Shown here piece after piece: positions 22,943 to 31,390 of a stretch of 49,527 nt of DNA (position 1 is the first letter of the stretch; each line of letters begins with the position of its first letter). The notes beneath the pieces are model-generated. The model had not been told where the DNA came from. It saw nothing but the letters and a program-made list of their open reading frames with translations, and made no database searches. The stretch spans positions 1 through 49,527 of the forward strand of contig NZ_JBAKHD010000012.1 in assembly GCF_049065735.1 (NCBI RefSeq), given 5' to 3'. A program made the translations under genes and the position numbers. Source of the DNA: Paramesorhizobium sp049065735. Lineage in GTDB: Bacteria; Pseudomonadota; Alphaproteobacteria; Rhizobiales; Rhizobiaceae.

Positions 22943-24166
22943 TCAGTGACTGTATTCAGGGCGCTTGCCTGTGGAAAGCGAAGCGCTGACAGGAGAGCGC
23001 CGGTCGAGAGCACCGCTCCACAGCGTCAGAAGAATCGCCGAGCCGACGAAGATTGCAGCGACCCACGGGGTGGAATGCAAACCCAACGACGAGTTGGAGA
23101 CTAGTCCACCCACATAGGACCCGATGGCGATGCCAAGATTGAACGAAGCGATGTTGAACGCCGAGGCGACATCGACCGCGTCCGGAGTGTGCCGCTTGGC
23201 GAGCTGGACAACATAGATCTGTAGCGCCGGCACGTTGGAGAAAGTCAACAGGCCAAACGGCACCAGCGTCAGCAAGGCCCATGTCGGGGAGGCTGAGGTG
23301 AAAGTGAAAACCACCAAGGTGATGCTCTGCAAGAAGAACATCCCGAGCAGCGCCCGGACGGGGTTCGTGTCGGCCACCCACCCACCGCCGATATTGCCGA
23401 TTGCGATGGCGGCGCCGAACCCGACGAGAATGGTGCTGACGGCAGTTTCGGAGAACCCGGTGACCTCTTGAAGGATGGGCGAGAGGTAGGTCAATGCCAC
23501 AAATGTGCCGCCGTAGCCGAGGACGGTCATGGCGTAGACAAGCAGCAGCCGGCCGTTGGCCAGGACGCGGAACTGATCGCGAATCCTCATCTTGGCACCC
23601 TTGCCCAGTTCTGCCGGGAGTAGGGCTGCGCTCATGGCGAGGGCGAGAATTCCTAAGGCCGCCACGGCCCAGAAGGTGGCGCGCCATCCGAACTGCTGCC
23701 CTATGAAGGTTCCAAGCGGGACGCCGGTAACGATCGCGACCGTGAACCCCGAGAACATCAAAGCAATGGCCGAAGCTCGCCGCTCCGGCGCGACCAGATC
23801 GGCAGCAATGATGGAACCAATGCCAAAGAAGATGCCATGCCCAAGCGCCGTCAAAACCCGTGCCAGCAAGAGCACTTCGAATGTGGGCGCCATCGCCGCC
23901 AGCACATTGCCAAGGGTGAACACGATCATGGTGCCAAGCAGCAAGGGTTTTCGCGGCAGGTGACTGGTCAGTGCCGTCATAATCGGCGCGCTGATTGTCA
24001 CGCCGAGCGCGTAGGCGCTCGCCACAAGACCTGCAAGGGCGATCGTGACCGACAGGCCGTCGGCGATGGTCGGAAGAATCCCGACACTGATGAATTCGGT
24101 CGTCCCGATCGCGAATGAATTGATTGTTAGTGCCCATACGGCGATCGGAGTTTTGGCGGTTGTCAT
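22943..24166 (-). CDS. Major facilitator transporter, AraJ/YdhP-like (DHA1) exporter
   Basis: 407 residues, about twelve membrane helices. The start 'AVWALTINSFAIGTTEFISVGILPTIADGL' and motif A region 'APIMTALTSHLPRKPLLLG' are typical of the sugar-efflux/DHA1 subgroup; motif C-like 'GVPLGTFIGQQFGWRATFWAVAALGILAL' follows. Relatives export sugars, drugs or other small molecules. The ATG at 24166 is separated by 150 bases from the divergent LysR gene at 24317, its probable regulator. Confidence 0.9.
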   Translation of the reverse strand: MTTAKTPIAVWALTINSFAIGTTEFISVGILPTIADGLSVTIALAGLVASAYALGVTISAPIMTALTSHLPRKPLLLGTMIVFTLGNVLAAMAPTFEVLLLARVLTALGHGIFFGIGSIIAADLVAPERRASAIALMFSGFTVAIVTGVPLGTFIGQQFGWRATFWAVAALGILALAMSAALLPAELGKGAKMRIRDQFRVLANGRLLLVYAMTVLGYGGTFVALTYLSPILQEVTGFSETAVSTILVGFGAAIAIGNIGGGWVADTNPVRALLGMFFLQSITLVVFTFTSASPTWALLTLVPFGLLTFSNVPALQIYVVQLAKRHTPDAVDVASAFNIASFNLGIAIGSYVGGLVSNSSLGLHSTPWVAAIFVGSAILLTLWSGALDRRSPVSASLSTGKRPEYSH

Positions 24167-24189
24167 GAGCTGTGAGTCCTCATCATTTG

Positions 24190-24253
24190 CATGAAAAATG
24201 TTAGTGGACGCGGCGCCCTTCGACGCCTCTTGCGCGTTATTATGAAAAATTTT
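24190..24253. promoter_or_regulatory. Paired AT-rich motifs in the MFS/LysR divergent region
   Basis: CATGAAAAATGTTAG (from 24190) and TATGAAAAATTTTAT (from 24241) are near-copies in direct orientation, 51 bases apart, about five helical turns. LysR-type proteins often bind two such sites (recognition and activation). No textbook T-N11-A palindrome stands out, so this is suggestive only. Confidence 0.35.
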
Positions 24254-24316
24254 ATTGGAGAAGATAGCACATCAATAGTGCACAGTGAGATGACGAAAAT
24301 TCATGAATGGTGAGCT

Positions 24317-25273
24317 ATGGACAACCGCGCCGGAGAGATGGAAGCCTTTATGCGGGTGGTGCAAGCCGGCAGCTTTGCCGGCGCGGCGCGCAGCCTTGGC
24401 TTGTCACCGTCGGCCATCAGCAAGATTATGGCCCGTCTGGAAGACCGGCTCGGCACCCGCCTGATCGTCCGCACAACCCGCACGCTCCAAATGACAGCGG
24501 AAGGCGAAACCTATTACGGAAGAGCTTTGCGTATCGTCGCGGACATTGATGAGACGGAGCGGCTGGTCTCCCATGGCGGGCTTGCCGCCCCGCGGGGGAA
24601 ACTTCGCGTAAATGCGTCCGTATCCTTTGCGGTTCGCAACATCGTTCCGCTGGTTCCTGCATTTTTGGCGGCCTATCCCGGCGTAGAGCTCGACCTGTCT
24701 CTCAGCGACGGGCTGGTGGATCTGGTCGAGGATCGCTCGGACGTCGCCATTCGGGTCGGCGCGTTACGTGATTCAAGTCTTAAGGCGCGCAAAATCTGCG
24801 AGGCGCGCCACTTCGTGGTCGCGTCGCCTGAGTACTTGAACCGATACGGGGTTCCGGAGGCCCCCGCGGACTTGGCAAGCCACAATTGCTTGGCCTTCAA
24901 CCTTCGGCGCGCGCTCAACGAATGGCCGTTCTTCGATCCTGAGACGGCAAGCACAAAGCCGTTCGCCATCCGAGGAAACTTTCAGGCCAACAACGGCGAG
25001 ACTCTCAGGCGGCTGGCCGTTGACGGACTTGGAGTCGTCCGGCTTTCGTCCTTCCATATCGATCAGGATATGGAGCGCGGTCGGCTCGTGCCTATTCTTG
25101 AGCGGTTCAATCCAGGCGACCTGCAGGTGATCCATGCCGTCTTTGTCGGGCACGAGCATCTCGCGGCGCGCATTCGAGCGTTTGTTGATTTCCTCGCAGA
25201 TCGCATCCCGCGGACGGTGGTCGAGAAACGGCTCGGTACACAGAGATCGCCAGTCGATACGAGCATCCGTTAG
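24317..25273 (+). CDS. LysR-family transcriptional regulator
   Basis: 318 residues. The helix-turn-helix is 'MEAFMRVVQAGSFAGAARSLGLSPSAISKIMARLEDRLGTRLIVRTTRTLQMTAEGE', the standard LysR N-terminus. The effector domain follows ('GKLRVNASVSFAVRNIVPLVPAFLAAYPGVELDLSLSD') and belongs to the CrgA/AaeR-like subgroup. It is divergent from the MFS exporter at 22943 and probably controls it. The ATG at 24317 is the only start that keeps the full DNA-binding domain. Confidence 0.93.
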   Translation: MDNRAGEMEAFMRVVQAGSFAGAARSLGLSPSAISKIMARLEDRLGTRLIVRTTRTLQMTAEGETYYGRALRIVADIDETERLVSHGGLAAPRGKLRVNASVSFAVRNIVPLVPAFLAAYPGVELDLSLSDGLVDLVEDRSDVAIRVGALRDSSLKARKICEARHFVVASPEYLNRYGVPEAPADLASHNCLAFNLRRALNEWPFFDPETASTKPFAIRGNFQANNGETLRRLAVDGLGVVRLSSFHIDQDMERGRLVPILERFNPGDLQVIHAVFVGHEHLAARIRAFVDFLADRIPRTVVEKRLGTQRSPVDTSIR

Positions 25274-25351
25274 ATGAGCCCGCTTGAATGGTGGAACGTG
25301 GCGTTCCCGGGCGCTTCGAACCGTTCGGCTACCGCCAAAGGTCCAGCTTGA

Positions 25352-26254
25352 TCAGGAGTGGAGAGGCGCCCGGCCGCCGCTCAGTTCCCTTACCACATCC
25401 AGGAATCGCATTGCCGGCATGGACGGCCGGTCGCCCGCCCAGGCGGCGGCGACCGGCACCTCGGGCGGTGGAGGCTCCACGGTCAGAAACACCACGCCGG
25501 GACGGCCCGCTGCTGCCAGCCCTTCTGTGACGAAGCCGAGTCCTACACCGGCGGAGACCAGCCCGATGAGCGTCGTCATCGGCGTTGCTTCCTGTATGAT
25601 CGCCGGGCTGACGCCCTCGCTGCGAAAATGCGCGATTACCCGGTCATAAATGTTCGGACCGATCCGCCTTGGCGCGATCAGAAAAGGCTGATCCCGCAGT
25701 TCCGCGACACGAACGGTTGAGCGCGCGGCCAGAGGATGGTCCACCGGCAGGGCCAGGACGAGTTTTTGCGGCGGCAAGGATTGATGGTTAAGCGACGGCA
25801 TTTCGAGCGGCGGATGCAATATCCCCAGATCGAGTTCCCCCGAGGCCAGCGCTCGTTCTAGCGAGGGGGAGTTCACTTCCGTCAGTTCCACGGAGACGTC
25901 CGGAAACCGGCTCCGATAGACTCTGACCGCTGCGGGCAGAAAGCCATAAAAGGCGATGACGGTAAAGCCAAGGCGAAGCCGGCCGGTCTCGCCGCGCAAG
26001 GCCCGTTGCGCCGCCGATTTGGCCAGCATGGCGTTTGCGACGGCTGCGCGCGCAGGTTCCAGAAATGCCGCCCCAGCGGGCGTCAAGGAGACCTGCCGCC
26101 GATCCCGCTCCAGCAGTGCCGCTCCGACTTCCTCCTCGAGTGCGCGGATGCGCTGGCTCAACGCGGGCTGGGTGATGTGAACGCGCTCGGCAGCCCTGCG
26201 GAAATGCAGTTCTTCGGCGACGGCGACAAAACAGGCAAGCGAACGAATATCCAT
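25352..26254 (-). CDS. LysR-family transcriptional regulator
   Basis: 300 residues. N-terminus 'MDIRSLACFVAVAEELHFRRAAERVHITQPALSQRIRALEEEVGAALLERDRRQVSLTPAG' is a canonical LysR DNA-binding domain. The effector domain ('GRLRLGFTVIAFYGFLPAAVRVYRSRFPDVSVELTE', 'LDLGILHPPLE') is like the BenM/CatM-type group that senses aromatic or organic acids. It is divergent from the beta-propeller gene at 26363, with a near-perfect LysR box between them. It resembles the LysR protein at 30246 in domain style. Confidence 0.93.
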   Translation of the reverse strand: MDIRSLACFVAVAEELHFRRAAERVHITQPALSQRIRALEEEVGAALLERDRRQVSLTPAGAAFLEPARAAVANAMLAKSAAQRALRGETGRLRLGFTVIAFYGFLPAAVRVYRSRFPDVSVELTEVNSPSLERALASGELDLGILHPPLEMPSLNHQSLPPQKLVLALPVDHPLAARSTVRVAELRDQPFLIAPRRIGPNIYDRVIAHFRSEGVSPAIIQEATPMTTLIGLVSAGVGLGFVTEGLAAAGRPGVVFLTVEPPPPEVPVAAAWAGDRPSMPAMRFLDVVRELSGGRAPLHS

Positions 26255-26260
26255 GACACT

Positions 26261-26279
26261 TGATTAGAATATCTTATCA
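26261..26279. promoter_or_regulatory. LysR-type operator between LysR gene and beta-propeller
   Basis: TGATTAGAATATCTTATCA is a 19-base palindrome with two mismatched positions, giving TGAT-N11-ATCA, the classical LysR T-N11-A form. It lies just upstream of the LysR start (26254) and ~85-100 bases before the propeller gene, fitting autoregulation and divergent activation. Confidence 0.55.
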
Positions 26280-26362
26280 CAGAGGGGAATCATTCGATTG
26301 GATCAAAATCACAGGGTTCGGCAAAATTTATGCTCACACCATCGATTTACGGAGAGCACACC

Positions 26363-27715
26363 ATGACCTACCATCGCCAAGCCATCTCGCTGTTGATCGC
26401 CATGCTGATGAGCAGCACGACGGCCGTTGCAGCTGAACCCGCCGATCTCATCCGACGTCTCTCCGCCTCGACGATCATTGCCATATCGGATGGCGACTTC
26501 GTCGGGCAGACCTATGCCAGCGGCCGGCTTGCGCCGCGGGAAGCAGGATACCGCGATCTCCTGTCCGTCCTTTCGATTGCCGACGGCAAGCTTGTCACCG
26601 GCACGCTGCCGATTTCAAACTCCGTAACATCAGCGCCGGAAATCCTGACGCTGTCCGCTGATGGAAATACCGCCTTCGCCACTGAAAGGCTTGGGGAACG
26701 GAATGAAATGGCCGAGACGGTGCGGGATCTTCCCCCGGGCAACCGCCTCTTTGCTGTCGATCTTTCGAACAAGTCGCAGCCCCGCCTCGTCGATACGGTG
26801 GAAATCGCCGCGTTCCCGGAAGCGCTCGGCCTTGATCCGACACAGCCCCGGGTAGCCGTCGTTTCCAACACGTCCGATGGTAGTTTCGTTCAAATCGTCC
26901 GCTACCATGACGGACAATTCGGGAATGTCGTCCGTTTCAACCTCGCCGGGCTCGGTGTGAGCGCGACATCCGACGGCCCGCGCGGCGGGATTACCGCCAC
27001 CAATGTTCACTGGCATCCATCGGGGCGGTATCTGGCCGTGAACATCAACACGCAGAATCGGGTTGCCTTCTTCGAAGTGACGGGAACCTTGGAACAACCC
27101 TCGCTAAAGCTTTGGGGCAATATCGTTGACGTCGGAAGCGATCCGTTCGTCGGCAGGTTCTCGCCGGACGGCCGGTATTATTTTACCTCCGACTGGGGCA
27201 GAAACTTCGCGGCCACCAATTTAGAGGGACGTGTGCCGGACCGCCCCTCGGCCATCAGCGTGATCCGTCTGGCGGAACCCGGTGCGACCGAGGCGCGCCA
27301 TACTCGCGTCACCAGCGTCGGGACCGATGTTGCGGCGGAAGGAATTTCCGTCAGCCCGGACGGTACACTCATCGCCACGGTGAATATGCGCGGGACCGCC
27401 TTTTCCGTTGATAGCGCCCGGTTCCAGCGCGAAGGAACGGTCACGCTCCTCTCGTTCAACGGAGCAACTGGACAATTGACCAAGATTGCCGACTATCCCT
27501 TTGAGGGCGTGCTGCCGGAAGGCGGCGTTTTCGATCGGACCGGCGACCATTTTCTTGCGACGGTGTTTCAAGGGCATGAAGAGGCTGGCTCCGATCAAGG
27601 CGCGGGACTTCAAGTTTTCCAGGTCGTCAAAGGAGAGAAACCCGCCCTCAAAAGCCTGGGCCGGATTCCTCTTCCTCACGGAGTGCATCATGTTGATCTG
27701 GCAAATGCCAGATAG
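26363..27715 (+). CDS. Exported beta-propeller protein (lactonase-like, YVTN family)
   Basis: 450 residues from the ATG at 26363, which follows GGAGAG; an upstream ATG at 26330 lacks one. A Sec signal peptide ends near 'TTAVAAEPA'. The mature protein contains repeated propeller blades with '(S/P)DG' turns: 'LSADGNTAFATE', 'WHPSGRYLAVN', 'FSPDGRYYFTSD', 'VSPDGTLIATV'. 6-phosphogluconolactonase-type and cell-surface YVTN proteins share this architecture, but no catalytic residues can be assigned. It is the intact paralogue of the broken gene at 144-1044. It is divergent from a LysR regulator. Confidence 0.8.
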   Translation: MTYHRQAISLLIAMLMSSTTAVAAEPADLIRRLSASTIIAISDGDFVGQTYASGRLAPREAGYRDLLSVLSIADGKLVTGTLPISNSVTSAPEILTLSADGNTAFATERLGERNEMAETVRDLPPGNRLFAVDLSNKSQPRLVDTVEIAAFPEALGLDPTQPRVAVVSNTSDGSFVQIVRYHDGQFGNVVRFNLAGLGVSATSDGPRGGITATNVHWHPSGRYLAVNINTQNRVAFFEVTGTLEQPSLKLWGNIVDVGSDPFVGRFSPDGRYYFTSDWGRNFAATNLEGRVPDRPSAISVIRLAEPGATEARHTRVTSVGTDVAAEGISVSPDGTLIATVNMRGTAFSVDSARFQREGTVTLLSFNGATGQLTKIADYPFEGVLPEGGVFDRTGDHFLATVFQGHEEAGSDQGAGLQVFQVVKGEKPALKSLGRIPLPHGVHHVDLANAR

Positions 27716-27718
27716 TGC

Positions 27719-27890
27719 CTAGTCGCCCTTGGCCGCGCGTTTAGCCGCAAGGTCGAGCAAGCCGCGGTCGCTTTCCTCGTAAAGGCGGATGAGCTTCATG
27801 GACGTGACGCGCCAGCCCTCCGGCAGGCGCGTCAAACGATGGGTATATGTGCGGCGGAGGCGACGTTTACAATCCGGGCCAGGCGGTGCG
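27719..27890 (-). pseudogene. SnoaL-like protein, C-terminal fragment
   Basis: The frame ending in TAG at 27719 reads 'RRTYTHRLTRLPEGWRV' and 'MKLIRLYEESDRGLLDLAAKRA'. It aligns with the end of the SnoaL-like protein at 1041-1610 ('YDYALVRSEAGWQVSRMTLRLADESGDRKLVEEAA'). No start or N-terminal domain exists upstream; the sequence instead changes into an unrelated plus-strand fragment. It converges on the propeller gene, in which this family again appears as neighbour. Dead remnant. Confidence 0.6.
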
Positions 27891-28087
27891 ACTTAAGGGG
27901 TATCCAACTGGTGCGTGAGCAGGAAGGAGGCCCGTTTCAAGCGCATCGACCAGCCCGCGGTCAGCCGCATGGTATTCAACATACGAGGCTTGCGGTGCTC
28001 AACGATTCCGGTCTGAAACTCGCCATCTACACGCCGATGCAGAAGGAGACGACCGTGGAAAAGCTGGATCGGCTTCTTTGCAATTAA
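27891..28087 (+). pseudogene. Possible C-terminus of a MmyB-like XRE-family regulator
   Basis: The plus frame ends at 28087 with 'QHTRLAVLNDSGLKLAIYTP', 'METTVEKLDRLL'-like codons and 'CN'. The pattern (H, strand, D/E-x-G-L-x-L-x-I-Y-T-P, then T-x-E-K-L-x-x-L) resembles the end of the MmyB ligand-binding domain found after an XRE helix-turn-helix. No N-terminus is present. It abuts the SnoaL fragment back to back, so the junction near 27890 marks a rearrangement. Family call is tentative. Confidence 0.35.
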
Positions 28088-28092
28088 CCGGT

Positions 28093-28551
28093 TCAAACAT
28101 ATGCAATCGCGCGCCCGAGTGTCAGTATGGCGCTCCATAGAATGAGCGACATGCAGATAGAAATTTTGGTCAGCAAACGTGACGATGATGTGCTGTGGCT
28201 CTGGGCAAGGTACTTTTGAAACAGCAACGCGTTGACGATCGCCAAGGAAAAGGCGGCAAGCTTCAGGCGGAAGGCAGGGTTGTTCCAGAATTCTTGCGGA
28301 TCCGAGCAGAAGAGCAAAAATCCCGAGCAAGCCGCCAGTACGATGCCGGTTTTGGTGACTGCAAGAAGCGGCCGGACGGAAGCCTTGAGCGATGGCGAGC
28401 GCAGGGCGCCGAGCAGCGTCAGGTCCGCAACGACGACCGTCCCGAACAGTAAGGCAATGCCGGCCAGATGCGCGATCTCTATTGCCGGAAACAGCCATAT
28501 CGAGCGGCGCAGGGAGGCTGCGATGGGAAGCGACTGAAGCAGTTCAAACAT
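28093..28551 (-). CDS. Small four-helix membrane protein (DUF6644-like)
   Basis: 152 residues with four predicted membrane helices: 'IAHLAGIALLFGTVVVADLTLLGAL', 'VTKTGIVLAACSGFLLF', 'LKLAAFSLAIVNALLF' and 'ISICMSLILWSAILTLGRAIAYV'. The block 'IEIAHLAGIALLFGTVVVADLTLLG' with a His in the first helix is typical of small DUF6644/DUF2214-type membrane proteins, which I recall next to DUF6152 genes. Function unknown. It is the last gene of the three-gene minus-strand operon with DUF6152 and a hydrolase; the gap to the DUF6152 gene is 9 bases. Confidence 0.75.
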   Translation of the reverse strand: MFELLQSLPIAASLRRSIWLFPAIEIAHLAGIALLFGTVVVADLTLLGALRSPSLKASVRPLLAVTKTGIVLAACSGFLLFCSDPQEFWNNPAFRLKLAAFSLAIVNALLFQKYLAQSHSTSSSRLLTKISICMSLILWSAILTLGRAIAYV

Positions 28552-28560
28552 GCGCCAACG

Positions 28561-29067
28561 CTATGAGCACGGGGTCGGGGGAACGGGAACCGAGCGTTGG
28601 CGGATTGCCCTGTTATTATCAAGGATGACGATTTCAGGCCGGAACTCACGGTCATCGTCGCAGGCGAGATAGCCGATCAGCCGAAGTCGGCGCCCCGGCG
28701 CGGCATCACCCTCAGTCATTCCCCATTCTGCAAGCCGTGATGGCGGGGCTAGCACCACAGTATACTCCGCGCCGTCGGTGGCGAGCGGCTGTAGTCCCGG
28801 TGGAAGGGGCAAGGGCGGCATGGTTCGAAGGAAACCGCTTTCGGCGCCCGGCATAGCAATGCCGGAAAGATCGGGAAGCTCTGTGCGAGGTGTCGGGCGC
28901 AGCACGAGTTCCGGGTGGGGATTGCCCCAGCGGACAGATATAATCTCGCCTTCCAGATAAAAGACCCGGCTGGTGTCGAAATATGTCCAGCCGTGATGCG
29001 CCTCTGCCGTTTGGCTGCTCATCGCGAGGAAGGCGGAGAATAACAAAGCTACGAAACCGGTTTTCAT
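28561..29067 (-). CDS. DUF6152-family exported protein
   Basis: 168 residues. Sec signal peptide 'MKTGFVALLFSAFLAMSSQTAEA' is followed directly by 'HHGWTYFDTSRVFYLEGEIISVRWGNPHPELVLR', the hallmark of DUF6152 proteins (AHHGW, then a G-x-I/V-x-x-V-x-W-x-N-P-H block). The ATG at 29067 has a good AGGAGTAAGAG site; the upstream hydrolase stops 4 bases earlier. The conserved His residues suggest metal or ligand binding in the periplasm, but no activity is established for the family. Confidence 0.82.
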   Translation of the reverse strand: MKTGFVALLFSAFLAMSSQTAEAHHGWTYFDTSRVFYLEGEIISVRWGNPHPELVLRPTPRTELPDLSGIAMPGAESGFLRTMPPLPLPPGLQPLATDGAEYTVVLAPPSRLAEWGMTEGDAAPGRRLRLIGYLACDDDREFRPEIVILDNNRAIRQRSVPVPPTPCS

Positions 29068-29071
29068 TCTC

Positions 29072-30154
29072 TTACTCCTGCTCTTGCGACGTCGCAGACG
29101 GTTCCAGAAAGCGCGTCATGGCATTGACAAAAAGGGCACGGCCGCTTTCGCTGCGATCGAGATGCACGAAATGCGTGGCTCGCGGGATTGTGAGGAACTT
29201 AGCCCGCGGAGCTTCGGCGACGATTGCCTTCGCGTCCTCCGGGCGGCTCCAGAAATCATTCTCCGAGCGGATCACAAGGACCGGCATGGAGAGGGCGGAG
29301 GCGGGCCATTGCCGCTTCCCGATAGCCAATTCGAAGCTGTCGGCCATCGCGCCGCTCGGAGAGCGGAAAGCCGGAGGCTGGCGGTTTGCCGAGGTGGGGT
29401 CCGATGCCAAAGCCGCGTCGACATAAGCCTGCTTGACGCGTTCATCCCGCCACGCCGCCTTGTCAGGAACCGGGATGCTATTGTCCCACGCGGGGAGGAG
29501 GCTCGCCCCGGTGTTGAGGCGATAGGCGCCGAATGCCGAAATGTTGAAATTTCCCGGCCGGTTCGGGTCTTCGAGCGGCGAGCCGCGACCTAGCGACTTA
29601 TGTTCGTCCGCACCCCCATAGAGCGTGTTGTAGAGGACCAGACGCTCTATCGTCCGAGGATATTTCACGGCATAGGCCGCAGCCCAGTGCCCTCCGGTCG
29701 CCCAACCCATGATGCCGATCTGCGGGTCGCCGCTCCATTCGATGATTGCGTCGGTCGCGGCAGCAATGTCCGCTATTGCGTCTTGCGTCCGCATCAATGG
29801 CGGGGACTGGCCTGGGGCCGCTGCCATAGCCGCCGGCCGGCTTGATCCGCCATAGCCACGAAGATCGAGGATATAGACGAGATGGCCGGCAAGGGCGAGA
29901 TCGGTTGCGAGGGAACCTCCCGGAACCTGAAGATCGAAGGATGCAACGCCGGGTACGCGCGCTCCATGGATCAGAAGGACCGCCGAGGTGACATCGCCTG
30001 GACCACCGGAGCGGCGCACCTCCCTAACGAAAAGGCGTCCGCCGGATTGCAGCTCTACGAAACGATCCGTTCTGACGACCGCCGGCTGTGACGCCGTTGC
30101 ATCGGCCGTCCCCAAGAATACACCTGCCATAAGCAGGATAACCAATCTTTTCAT
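29072..30154 (-). CDS. Exported alpha/beta-hydrolase-fold protein lacking the nucleophile Ser
   Basis: 360 residues with a Sec signal peptide (residues ~1-22). The fold markers are 'AVLLIHGARVPG' (oxyanion strand), 'GHLVYILDLRGYGGSSRP', 'IGIMGWATGGHWAAAYA', 'MPVLVIRSENDFWSRPED' (acid Asp) and 'IPRATHFVHLDRS' (His). The nucleophile elbow should read G-x-S-x-G; here residue 152 is Ala (codon GCG at 29699-29701, one base from TCG). The acid and His are retained. It may be an inactive binding protein or a recent loss of function. It is the first gene of the operon with DUF6152 and the membrane protein, and divergent from LysR at 30246. Confidence 0.85.
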   Translation of the reverse strand: MKRLVILLMAGVFLGTADATASQPAVVRTDRFVELQSGGRLFVREVRRSGGPGDVTSAVLLIHGARVPGVASFDLQVPGGSLATDLALAGHLVYILDLRGYGGSSRPAAMAAAPGQSPPLMRTQDAIADIAAATDAIIEWSGDPQIGIMGWATGGHWAAAYAVKYPRTIERLVLYNTLYGGADEHKSLGRGSPLEDPNRPGNFNISAFGAYRLNTGASLLPAWDNSIPVPDKAAWRDERVKQAYVDAALASDPTSANRQPPAFRSPSGAMADSFELAIGKRQWPASALSMPVLVIRSENDFWSRPEDAKAIVAEAPRAKFLTIPRATHFVHLDRSESGRALFVNAMTRFLEPSATSQEQE

Positions 30155-30232
30155 TTCATCTTCTCCGACCAGCTTGCCGGGATGATTGATCGGGGAGGGG
30201 CTACAAATCGATGATGTATCCGAATTTTTTTG

Positions 30233-30247
30233 ATATCGTTGCGATAT
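30233..30247. promoter_or_regulatory. Inverted repeat overlapping a LysR start codon
   Basis: ATATCG-TTG-CGATAT is a perfect 6-base-arm inverted repeat whose right arm runs into the ATG at 30246. A regulator bound here would block initiation, so it may be an autoregulatory site of the LysR protein. No Shine-Dalgarno sequence is visible before that ATG. Confidence 0.4.
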
Positions 30248-31124
30248 GGAACTTCGCCATCTTCGTCATTTTCTGGCTGTTGCCGACGAGCTGCACATGG
30301 GACGCGCGGCGGAACGCCTCGGCATGGCGCAACCGCCGCTCAGCCAGTCGATCGCCCGGCTGGAAAAAGAGCTGGGCGTACGCCTTTTCGACCGGGCAAA
30401 CCGGCGGTTGACCTTGACGAGGGCGGGTGTCGTTTTCCTCGATGAAGCGCGATCCTCGATCCGGCATGCCGATGCCGCGCTCGCCCTTGCGCGAGCCGCG
30501 GAGCATGGCGAGGCTGGTGAAATCCGCATCGGCTTCGTCTCGGCGGCGCTCTACAAGCATTTGCCGCAACGGCTGACCCGGTTGCGGCAGACCTTGCCCG
30601 CGATACAACCGAAGCTTCTGGAATTGTCGACGAACGAGCAACTGACCGCCCTGGCGGAAGGCGAAATCGACATCGGCTTCGCTCATCCGCCGTTCGGAAC
30701 TGCTGAGCGCTTGAATGTAGTCGAATTCACGCCTGAAAAAAGCGTTGCCGTGCTCCCGGATGACGGCATGACCGGTGGGGTCACGCTGGCGCAAGTGGCG
30801 GCATTGGGCTTGATCCTGTTTCCTGCTGCTCAAGGGCCTGTGCTGCATGCTCAAATCATCGATGCGTTCACGCGGGCAGGCGTGGAGATCCGGATCGTAC
30901 AAGAGGCAACGCGAGCGTTGACCATGCTTTCCCTCGTCGCCGCTGGCTTGGGCGCCGCATTGCTGCCTGAGTCCATCCGGCAAATCCGCTTCGAAGGCGT
31001 CCGCTACGCCGAAATTCACGACGCAATGCTGCCGAGCCTGTCACTGGCCATGATTGCCAGACGCAGGGCGCAGGCCCCCATTGTGCGGCGGGCATGGCAG
31101 ATATTTTCCGAGGAAATGGGGTAA
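30246..31124 (+). CDS. LysR-family transcriptional regulator
   Basis: 292 residues. The DNA-binding domain is 'MELRHLRHFLAVADELHMGRAAERLGMAQPPLSQSIARLEKELGVRLFDRANRRLTLTRAG', typical for the BenM/AlsR-like group. The effector domain contains 'GEIRIGFVSAALYKHLPQRLTRLRQTLP' and 'GEIDIGFAHPPF'. It is divergent from the hydrolase-DUF6152-membrane operon and is its likely regulator. The start is fixed by the conserved first residues even though no ribosome binding site is visible; an inverted repeat overlaps the ATG. Confidence 0.93.
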   Translation: MELRHLRHFLAVADELHMGRAAERLGMAQPPLSQSIARLEKELGVRLFDRANRRLTLTRAGVVFLDEARSSIRHADAALALARAAEHGEAGEIRIGFVSAALYKHLPQRLTRLRQTLPAIQPKLLELSTNEQLTALAEGEIDIGFAHPPFGTAERLNVVEFTPEKSVAVLPDDGMTGGVTLAQVAALGLILFPAAQGPVLHAQIIDAFTRAGVEIRIVQEATRALTMLSLVAAGLGAALLPESIRQIRFEGVRYAEIHDAMLPSLSLAMIARRRAQAPIVRRAWQIFSEEMG

Positions 31125-31390
31125 GAGCCGCCGGAACGACGCTAGGTTCCACGCTTTCCAGTATGCGCGCAACGCGCTGATGCGATCGCCCCGCAGCTTG
31201 GGATGATGACTTCGCAATATTCACAGAAACGCCGGTATGCTTTCTCCAGCAAATTCAAAGACAGCTGTGTCGCCGCCATAGGTCGAAGCCGGCGGCGACG
31301 TCATCAAAACTTCGCACAGGGTTCAAGCAATTGTCGTGCAGCCGAACTAGAGAGGGCCTCATGCAATTATTTTTGCAAAGGAGAGGTGAA

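Noticed and set aside
22364..23104. A 246-codon plus-strand frame across the chrB relic and spacer
   Set aside because: It is antisense to chrB codons and to the end of the MFS gene and has no recognisable domain.
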